Assembly: GCA_945890735.1 (NCBI GenBank)
Contig: CAMDCZ010000052.1
Location: forward strand, 1 to 12,322
Source: Bordetella parapertussis
Lineage (GTDB): Bacteria > Pseudomonadota > Gammaproteobacteria > Burkholderiales > Burkholderiaceae_C
DNA length: 12,322 nt
Reading direction: 5' to 3'
A program made the position numbers and the translations under genes. Below the pieces are notes generated by a model that did no database searches, had not been told where the DNA came from, and worked only from the letters and a program-made list of their open reading frames with translations. Each line of letters opens with the position of its first letter. The stretch's first letter is position 1. Positions 6,550 to 12,322 of the stretch are shown here, piece after piece.

Positions 6550-7173
6550 TTACTTGAGCGCGAGGCCCATGTTTTGGAGATAGGCGACCAAGGCATCCAG
6601 CTCCGACTTGCCCCGCACTGCATCTGCTGATTGGGCTATTTCTTCATCGGTATAGGGCACCCCGACGATTCGCAATGCCCGCATGTGCGCTGGCAGTGCA
6701 TTCGCGTCCACCAGGTCTTTTTCGAGCCAAGGGTAGGCAGGCATGTTGGACTCTGGCACCAAGTCGCGCGGGTTGACCAAGTGCACCCTGTGCCAATCGT
6801 CGCTGTATTTGCCGCCGACACGGTGCAAATCGGGCCCAGTGCGTTTGCTGCCCCACTGGAACGGGTGGTCATAAACGAACTCGCCTGCGACCGAGTAATG
6901 CCCGTAACGCAGGGTTTCCGAACGAAATGGACGAATCATCTGTGAGTGGCAGTTGTAGCAACCCTCACGCAAATACACATCTCGGCCAGCCAATTGCAAA
7001 GCGGTGTATGGCTTCACGCCTTCAATCGGTTGCGTGGTGGATTTTTGGAAGAACAGCGGGACGATTTCGATCAAACCACCCACTGCAATGACCAAAACGA
7101 TCAGCACCACCATCAACAAACTGTTGGTTTCGATTTTTTCGTGGTTGAAGCCTTGCGGTTGTTTGTCTGACAT
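6550..7173 (-). CDS. ccoO: cbb3-type cytochrome c oxidase subunit II, monohaem cytochrome c
   Basis: A 207-residue membrane-anchored cytochrome c. One N-terminal helix (about residues 18-40) is followed by a periplasmic domain with the haem site GCYNCHSQMIRPFRSE (Cys72, Cys75, His76), the hallmark of CcoO. The likely axial ligand is Met144 in the ESNMPAYPWL motif. It passes electrons from CcoP to the CcoN haems. The ATG 7173-7171 is preferred because it has a GAGGAAG ribosome site and begins the typical N-terminus; an earlier in-frame start at 7221 would lie inside the end of ccoN and add 16 atypical residues. It starts 10 bases after the ccoN stop and ends at the TAA embedded in the ccoQ ribosome site. 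Confidence 0.97.
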   Translation of the reverse strand: MSDKQPQGFNHEKIETNSLLMVVLIVLVIAVGGLIEIVPLFFQKSTTQPIEGVKPYTALQLAGRDVYLREGCYNCHSQMIRPFRSETLRYGHYSVAGEFVYDHPFQWGSKRTGPDLHRVGGKYSDDWHRVHLVNPRDLVPESNMPAYPWLEKDLVDANALPAHMRALRIVGVPYTDEEIAQSADAVRGKSELDALVAYLQNMGLALK

Positions 7174-7183
7174 GGTGACTTCC

Positions 7184-8617
7184 TCAAGCGTGTGCAGCAG
7201 TGACGACCGGAATGGCAACAAGCGCTGCCCGACCTTTGAATGCCGTCATGAGCACATTCCAAAGCATCACCAACATGCCAAACAGGTACAACGCACCGCC
7301 CACGACACGGACCACGTAATAGGGGTATGTGGCTTTCACACTTTCCACAAAGGTGTAGGTCAGGGTTCCGTCCTCGTTGATGGAGCGCCACATCAAGCCC
7401 TGCATGACGCCTGCAATCCACATGGCAGCAATGTAGAGAACGATGCCGATCGTGGCCGTCCAAAAGTGCAGCTCAATGGCTGGGACGCTGTACATGGTTT
7501 TGGTGCCAAATAAGCGAGGAATCAAGAAATACATCGCACCCATGGAAATCAACCCAACCCAACCCAATGCGCCTGAGTGCACATGGCCAATGGTCCAGTC
7601 GGTGTAGTGACTCAACGCATTGACAGTCTTGATGGCCATCATTGGGCCTTCAAATGTACTCATGCCATAAAAGGACAAAGACACAATCATGAAGCGCAAC
7701 ACCGGGTCATCGCGCAACTTGTGCCAAGCGCCCGACAAGGTCATGACACCATTGATCATGCCCCCCCAGCTGGGTGCCAACAATATCAATGAAAACACCA
7801 TGCCCAATGACTGGGTCCAGTCAGGCAGTGCGGTGTAGTGCAAATGGTGTGGGCCTGCCCACATGTAAGTGAAGATCAAAGCCCAAAAGTGCACGATTGA
7901 CAAACGGTATGAGTAGACGGGTCGCTCGGCTTGCTTGGGCACAAAGTAATACATCATGCCCAAGAAGCCAGCGGTTAGGAAAAAACCCACCGCATTGTGT
8001 CCATACCACCATTGCACCATTGCATCTTGAACGCCTGCATAGGCAGAGTAGGACTTCATCCAACCCGCTGGAATGGCGGCACTGTTGACCAGGTGCAAGA
8101 CAGCAACGGTCAAGATGAACGCGCCAAAAAACCAATTGGCCACATAGATGTGTTTGACCTTGCGCTTGGCGATGGTTCCAAAGAACACGATCGCAAAAGA
8201 CACCCACACCAGGGTGATCAGGATGTCAATCGGCCATTCCAGCTCAGCATATTCCTTGCCTGTGGTGTATCCCATCGGCAAGCTGATCGCAGCAGCCAAG
8301 ATAACCAAGGTCCACCCCCAAAAAGTGAATGCCGCCAACCCAGGTGCGAACAAACGGGTTTGTCCCGTGCGCTGAACCACGTAATAGGTGGAAGCAAACA
8401 AAGCCGAACCGCCAAACGCAAAAATAACTGCATTGGTGTGCAGAGGCCGCAGGCGACCATAACTCAGCCACGGAATCCCGACATTGAGTTCAGGCCATGC
8501 CAATTGGGCTGCGATGATCAAACCGACCAACATGCCCACCACACCCCAAACAACCGTCATGATGGCAAACTGCCTCACCACCGTGTCGCTGTAGTTGTGT
8601 TGATCAGAAAAACTCAT
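7184..8617 (-). CDS. ccoN: cbb3-type cytochrome c oxidase subunit I (catalytic)
   Basis: The 477-residue catalytic subunit of the terminal oxidase, with about 12 transmembrane helices, reducing O2 to water at a haem b3-CuB site. All expected ligands fall at the same residue numbers as in Pseudomonas stutzeri CcoN: His60 and His347 for low-spin haem b, His345 for haem b3, His207, His257 and His258 for CuB, and the cross-linking Tyr251. Glu323 (TFEGP) is also present. This agreement confirms the ATG at 8617-8615, preceded by AAAGG; an upstream in-frame ATG at 8641 lacks a ribosome site and would add eight residues. It is the first gene of ccoNOQPGH, with a perfect FNR-type box centred about 61 bases upstream, so strong induction at low oxygen is expected. 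Confidence 0.98.
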   Translation of the reverse strand: MSFSDQHNYSDTVVRQFAIMTVVWGVVGMLVGLIIAAQLAWPELNVGIPWLSYGRLRPLHTNAVIFAFGGSALFASTYYVVQRTGQTRLFAPGLAAFTFWGWTLVILAAAISLPMGYTTGKEYAELEWPIDILITLVWVSFAIVFFGTIAKRKVKHIYVANWFFGAFILTVAVLHLVNSAAIPAGWMKSYSAYAGVQDAMVQWWYGHNAVGFFLTAGFLGMMYYFVPKQAERPVYSYRLSIVHFWALIFTYMWAGPHHLHYTALPDWTQSLGMVFSLILLAPSWGGMINGVMTLSGAWHKLRDDPVLRFMIVSLSFYGMSTFEGPMMAIKTVNALSHYTDWTIGHVHSGALGWVGLISMGAMYFLIPRLFGTKTMYSVPAIELHFWTATIGIVLYIAAMWIAGVMQGLMWRSINEDGTLTYTFVESVKATYPYYVVRVVGGALYLFGMLVMLWNVLMTAFKGRAALVAIPVVTAAHA

Positions 8618-8671
8618 GGGCTGCCTTTCACATGCTTTCATTCAGTTTCGTTTCAACCATGTCAGTGCGGT

Positions 8672-8685
8672 TTGATCTATGTCAA
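8672..8685 (-). promoter_or_regulatory. FNR-type box upstream of ccoN
   Basis: Read on the minus strand, the 14-mer TTGACATAGATCAA is an FNR-type 5-4-5 dyad, nine of ten half-site bases matching TTGAT-N4-ATCAA. A class II promoter (box at -41.5) would start near 8637, with a three-of-six -10 GAAACT (8649-8644) and a 20-base leader containing the ccoN ribosome site. The box includes the ccoS stop codon (TGA 8684-8682). The same 14-mer occurs at 11196-11209. Confidence 0.85.
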
Positions 8686-8819
8686 TCACTGCGAAGAATG
8701 CGTTCACCTTCTGCCTCCAATGCTTCAAATTGCCCTTGATTGATCGCCCAGTAAAGAGCCAGCAGGACAAGCAACACCAGCACCACCGACAAGGGAATCA
8801 GCAGGTACAAAATATCCAT
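8682..8819 (-). CDS. ccoS: cbb3-type oxidase assembly protein CcoS
   Basis: A 45-residue protein below the size limit of many gene callers. It begins MDILYLLIPLSVVLVLLVL, one transmembrane helix (about 4-23), followed by the conserved ALYWAINQGQFEALEAEGERIL segment, the FWA(x)xxGQFxDLExxxxRIL pattern of CcoS. CcoS is required for maturation of cbb3 oxidase; in its absence, CcoN lacks its haem b and copper cofactors. The ATG 8819-8817 comes one base after the ccoI stop (TGA 8823-8821), so the two are surely co-transcribed and probably coupled. The stop TGA lies inside the FNR box that drives ccoN. Confidence 0.94.
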   Translation of the reverse strand: MDILYLLIPLSVVLVLLVLLALYWAINQGQFEALEAEGERILRSD

Positions 8820-8820
8820 G

Positions 8821-11160
8821 TCACGCTTGCGTTGCGGCCAATGCCTGGGGCTTGGGCGGTAAAGTCAGTCGCATGGCATTGAGCACCACCCACAGGGAGC
8901 TCGCGGCCATGCCCAAACCAGCCAACCAAGGTGGCAAGTAGCCAAAGAAGGCCAAAGGCACACAAACCGCGTTGTAAAGCGCGGCCCACATCAGGTTTTG
9001 ATGAACCACGGTCTGGGTTCGCTGTGCCAATGCAAAGGTGTCTGCAACGGCTTGCAATTGCTGTCCTTGCACCACCACATCGGCCTTGGCTTGCGCCAAA
9101 GGCACGGCCTGACCAAAGGCCAATGACACGTGGGCGCCAGCCAACACGGGCATGTCATTGAAACCGTCGCCCACCATGGCCACCTGCAAGCCTTTGGCTT
9201 GCAAGGCCTTGAGGTGGAACAACTTGTCTTGAGGCGAGCATGCAGCAAACACTTGGTCGGCGGGCAACCGCAAAACGGCACGAACCCTCTCGACTGCATC
9301 CGGCTTGTCACCTGACATCACATAGACCGCCATCCCCAGTGCACGCAGCCTGTCAACGCTTGACACGGCATCATCTCGAACCGTCTCCTCGAAAGCAAAT
9401 GAAGCCAGCCAACCACTTTCGTCGCACAGGTGTACTTGCGCACCCATGGCCTGGTGCGGCACCGACCCACACTCAGGCCAGCTTTGGCAAAACGCCAATG
9501 AGCCCAGTCGCAAGCCTTTGGTCTGCAAACCATCTGGGCTTCTCAAGCGTGCGGACAAGCCTTGCCCGACATGCTCTTGCACATCCTCCAGGGGAAGAGC
9601 AGGCAGTGATTCATCCAACAAGCCAAGCACGGCGCGTGCATAGGGATGGGATGAATGTTTGGCCAACTGCGCAGCCAACAGGAAAGAGGTGTTTGCCTGA
9701 ATGTCTGATTGCTGGTGCGCAAACCAAGAGCCTTCCGGTGTGAACATGGCTTGCAATTGCATTTTGTCTTTGGTCAATGTGCCTGTCTTATCAAAGACCA
9801 CCGCTTTGACCTGAGACATGGTTTCCAAAGACTGCACATCTCGCAACAACACGCCTTGCCGAGCCAAACGCCCGGCGGCGGCCAACATGGCAGCTGGGGT
9901 TGCCAAGGACAATGCACACGGACAGGTGACGATCAACACGGCCACAGCCACCATCAATGCTTGTCCCGGGGAAGTCGGCCATGCAAGCAAGGCACTCAAA
10001 CCTGCCGCCAACAACACCGTCCCTAAAAAGGGTTTGGCCAATCGATCGGCCAACCATGCCAGGCGGGGTTTGTGCAGCGACGCACTTTGCATCAAGCTGA
10101 CAATGGCTGCATAGCGGGTGGACTCACCGATCTTGTCCACACGCATCTCAATGGTCTCGCGCAGGTTATGCGAGCCCGCCAATAAGTTGTCTCCCGGTTT
10201 GCGCAGCAAAGGCGCAGACTCGCCGGTCAGCAAGGCCTCTTCCACCCAGGTGTGCCCTTTCACCACTTCACCGTCTGCTGCGATCACCTCTCCAGGGCAA
10301 ATTTGCAGGACATCACCTGGTTTCAACTGGTGCACGCCCACGGTTTCCAAACGGCCGTTGTGGTGAAACCGTTGAACGGTTTGCGGTAATTGATTGATCA
10401 ACGCCTCTAAAGCCCCTGCTGTGCGCTCTCGCAGACGCGATTGCAGCCACCGCCCCGTGAGCAAGAAAAAAACAAACATGGTGAGCGAGTCGAAATACAC
10501 CTGGTCACCCAGCAACCCGTTGGGCTCAAAGACAGCGGCTGAACTGACGATGAAAGTCACCCAAATCCCCAGGGCAACCGGTAAATCCATGCTGATGCGT
10601 CCCTGTTTGAGGTCTCGCCATGCAGCAGCAGTGAACACATCTGCAGAAAAAAACATGACTGGCAAGCTCAACACCCAAGAGGCCCAACGCAGCAAATCAA
10701 GCATGTTGGGTGCAATCTCACCGGGCGCAGACACATAAGCAGGCCAGGCGTACATCATCACCTGCATCATGCAAAAACCCGCCACCAACCATCGCCACAG
10801 TTGCTGACGCATGTCGGTTTGACCCGCATCACGGGCCATGAAATCCTGGGCTGGCAAGGCTTGGTATCCGGCATTGACCAAAGCCTGCATCCATGCAGAT
10901 GGCCGGACTTCATCGGCAGACCAGGTGATTTGGGCTCGGTGTGTGGCGCCATTGACAGTGACTTGCTTGACGCCAGGCACAGCGCTCAAAGCGGCTTCCA
11001 CATTCAATGCACATGCGGCGCAATGCATGCCCTGCACCACCACTTGTGATTGCCAAGCATGGGCGCCAGGCTTTGTGTCGGTAGCCAGATGATGGCGGGC
11101 AGGCAGGCTGAAAGCGGCCCAGCGCTGAGGGTCATCGAGCAAGGCATAGGCTGCATTCAT
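8821..11160 (-). CDS. ccoI: Copper-translocating P1B-type ATPase for cbb3 oxidase assembly (CcoI/FixI)
   Basis: A 779-residue inner-membrane ATPase that moves Cu+ for the CuB site of CcoN. It has one N-terminal heavy-metal domain with GMHCAAC (Cys47, Cys50), then eight predicted helices. The actuator loop has TGES (312-315), the membrane metal site CPC (413-415) and the phosphorylation motif DKTGTLTKD (Asp457). The nucleotide-domain His-Pro is at 505-506, the hinge reads GDGFNDMPVL (664 onward, a variant of GDGINDAP), and the last helices carry the Tyr-Asn and MAASSLWVVLNAMR copper signatures. The Cys-rich zinc-finger-like N-terminus of gammaproteobacterial CcoI is absent. I chose ATG 11160; an in-frame ATG at 11178 (785 aa) is equally open but would lie at or before the -10 of the FNR-dependent promoter. 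CopA-type export ATPases are the alternative, but the position next to ccoS argues for CcoI. Confidence 0.94.
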   Translation of the reverse strand: MNAAYALLDDPQRWAAFSLPARHHLATDTKPGAHAWQSQVVVQGMHCAACALNVEAALSAVPGVKQVTVNGATHRAQITWSADEVRPSAWMQALVNAGYQALPAQDFMARDAGQTDMRQQLWRWLVAGFCMMQVMMYAWPAYVSAPGEIAPNMLDLLRWASWVLSLPVMFFSADVFTAAAWRDLKQGRISMDLPVALGIWVTFIVSSAAVFEPNGLLGDQVYFDSLTMFVFFLLTGRWLQSRLRERTAGALEALINQLPQTVQRFHHNGRLETVGVHQLKPGDVLQICPGEVIAADGEVVKGHTWVEEALLTGESAPLLRKPGDNLLAGSHNLRETIEMRVDKIGESTRYAAIVSLMQSASLHKPRLAWLADRLAKPFLGTVLLAAGLSALLAWPTSPGQALMVAVAVLIVTCPCALSLATPAAMLAAAGRLARQGVLLRDVQSLETMSQVKAVVFDKTGTLTKDKMQLQAMFTPEGSWFAHQQSDIQANTSFLLAAQLAKHSSHPYARAVLGLLDESLPALPLEDVQEHVGQGLSARLRSPDGLQTKGLRLGSLAFCQSWPECGSVPHQAMGAQVHLCDESGWLASFAFEETVRDDAVSSVDRLRALGMAVYVMSGDKPDAVERVRAVLRLPADQVFAACSPQDKLFHLKALQAKGLQVAMVGDGFNDMPVLAGAHVSLAFGQAVPLAQAKADVVVQGQQLQAVADTFALAQRTQTVVHQNLMWAALYNAVCVPLAFFGYLPPWLAGLGMAASSLWVVLNAMRLTLPPKPQALAATQA

Positions 11161-11195
11161 GCCTGCCAGCTTAGTCATCCAGCACGACCCAAAGC

Positions 11196-11209
11196 TTGAT
11201 CTATGTCAA
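11196..11209 (-). promoter_or_regulatory. FNR-type box upstream of ccoI, overlapping the queG stop
   Basis: The 14-mer is identical to the box at 8672-8685. It contains the last codons and TAG stop (11203-11201) of queG. A class II promoter at -41.5 would have a -10 of TAAGCT (11173-11168) and start near 11161, just before the ATG at 11160, so the transcript would be leaderless or nearly so. The box itself is clear; the promoter geometry is inferred. Confidence 0.8.
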
Positions 11210-12322
11210 GTGCATTCCATCCAAGTCTGTTATCTGACTGTTGACTGACAGCGCCCATTGCACATGCTCCCTGACCAATGGGCTTTCATCTGTCAGTCGC
11301 GAGGCCAATGCCTGGCGAACCTCGCTGGCTTGGCGAGCGGGCAAGTCGGCCCGGCAAGCGTTGCCCAGGGCCACGGCAATGTTGCGAAGCCATCGTTCAT
11401 GGCCTATGCGCCTGATCGCGCTGCCCTGGGTGTAACGGTCAAAGTCCTGCGCTGTCCAAGCAAACAACTGCACCAGTTGTGCGGCCCCCAATCCATGGCG
11501 CTCATCAAAATCGGGCAAAGCACTGCGTTTGGCAAACTTGTTCCAGGGACATACCAACTGGCAGTCATCACAGCCGTAAATGCGGTTGCCAATCAAAGGT
11601 CTGAGTTCCAGCGGCACAGGGCCAGCATGCTCGATGGTCAGGTAAGAAATACAACGCCTGGCATCCAACTGGTAAGGCGCGACGATCGCTTGGGTGGGAC
11701 AGGCATCCATGCATGATGAGCAACTGCCACAGTGGTCACTGACCACGGGGGTGGACTCCAGTGGCATGTCCACGAAAAGTTCACCGAGGAAGAAAAACGA
11801 GCCCGAATCGCGTTGCAACACCAAGGTGTGTTTGCCACGCCATCCCAGCCCACTGCGCACCGCTAACTCCGCTTCCATCACCGGTGCCGAATCGCAAAAC
11901 ACCCTGTGCCCGATGGGCCCCAGGTGCTGCTGCAGCAAGTCCGCCAGTTGTTGCAAGCGTTGGCGCATCACCTTGTGGTAGTCGCGGCCACGAGCGTAGA
12001 CAGACACCACAGCGGCCTGGGGATCTTGCAAGCGAGACAACTCATGAGCCAGCCAGTCCTGGGTGTTGGCTGCCTGCAGGCCAGCCTGTTGCGGCAGGTA
12101 ATCCATCCGCACGGTGATCACACTCAAGGTTCCTGGCAGCAAGGCCGCGGGCCTGGCTCGGCGCAGGCCGTGGGAGGCCATGTAAGCCATGTCCCCATGA
12201 AAACCTTTGTCTAACCATGCCAGCAGCCCGGGCTCTGCGCCAGTCAGGTCGACCGGGGCTACGCCAATTTGGGAGAATCCCAATTGCTGACCCCAGGTTT
12301 GCAGGGACGCGAGCAACTGCTG
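11201..12322 (-). CDS. queG: Epoxyqueuosine reductase QueG, 5' end cut by window edge
   Basis: 373 residues are visible and the frame remains open to the last base of the window, so the true start is probably just outside; the TTG at 12316 is likely an internal leucine. QueG is a cytoplasmic cobalamin and [4Fe-4S] enzyme that reduces epoxyqueuosine to queuosine in tRNA (Asn, Asp, His, Tyr). Counting from that leucine as residue 1, the eight cluster cysteines are at 196, 199, 202 and 206 (CGSCSSCMDAC), 222, 249, 252 and 256 (CDDCQLVCPWN). The conserved Asp142 in RVFCDSAPVMEAELA matches the proposed catalytic Asp of the family, and SGLGWRGKHTLVL is typical of QueG. A HEAT-like C-terminal part (RRIGHERWLRNIAVALGNA) is present. 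It lies 40 bases upstream of the ccoI ATG on the same strand and its stop overlaps an FNR box. Confidence 0.94.
   Translation of the reverse strand, partial: QQLLASLQTWGQQLGFSQIGVAPVDLTGAEPGLLAWLDKGFHGDMAYMASHGLRRARPAALLPGTLSVITVRMDYLPQQAGLQAANTQDWLAHELSRLQDPQAAVVSVYARGRDYHKVMRQRLQQLADLLQQHLGPIGHRVFCDSAPVMEAELAVRSGLGWRGKHTLVLQRDSGSFFFLGELFVDMPLESTPVVSDHCGSCSSCMDACPTQAIVAPYQLDARRCISYLTIEHAGPVPLELRPLIGNRIYGCDDCQLVCPWNKFAKRSALPDFDERHGLGAAQLVQLFAWTAQDFDRYTQGSAIRRIGHERWLRNIAVALGNACRADLPARQASEVRQALASRLTDESPLVREHVQWALSVNSQITDLDGMHLT

Noticed and set aside
7997..8743. A 248-codon plus-strand open frame opposite ccoN
   Set aside because: Antisense to conserved ccoN residues, no recognisable domain, rich in His/Gln; a shadow frame.
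10390..10401. TTGATTGATCAA palindrome as an FNR site
   Set aside because: The half sites are separated by two bases instead of four, and it lies deep inside ccoI coding sequence.

Overview
The window reads as a piece of a betaproteobacterial chromosome. Gene order and protein flavour suggest Burkholderiales, most like Comamonadaceae; this assignment is from memory of such loci, not from a search. It holds one coherent module: structural and assembly genes for the cbb3-type (high-oxygen-affinity) cytochrome c oxidase, its FNR-type oxygen sensor, an oxygen-independent haem-synthesis enzyme, and metal-handling and stress genes. There are no mobile elements, rRNA/tRNA genes, CRISPR arrays or gene-free stretches over 300 bases; the longest gap is 107 bases between hemN and fnr.

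Layout, left to right. Bases 1-243 are the 3' end of a plus-strand TauE/SafE-family permease. uspA, a COG2836-type TauE/SafE-like membrane protein and hemN follow on the minus strand. fnr (3024-3743) is the only complete plus-strand gene and is divergent from hemN. Everything to its right is on the minus strand, so transcription order is from the right edge: queG (cut by the window end), ccoI, ccoS, ccoN, ccoO, ccoQ, ccoP, ccoG and a short ccoH/fixH-like gene that converges on fnr. ccoQ (46 aa) and ccoS (45 aa) are tiny but clear.

How they work together: CcoN/O/P/Q form the terminal oxidase. CcoI supplies copper for the CuB centre, CcoS and CcoG support metal and haem cofactor insertion, and CcoH stabilises the complex. 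HemN makes haem precursor without oxygen. FNR, with its four cluster cysteines intact, should switch these genes on at low oxygen. Three FNR-type boxes (5-4-5 dyads) support this: two identical 14-mers in front of ccoN and ccoI, each overlapping the stop codon of the gene before it, and a one-mismatch box shared by the divergent hemN and fnr.

I see no wholly new system. The most interesting points are regulatory: stop-codon-embedded FNR boxes, a probable leaderless or internal start for ccoI, and a hemN/fnr box placed to activate one gene and repress the other.
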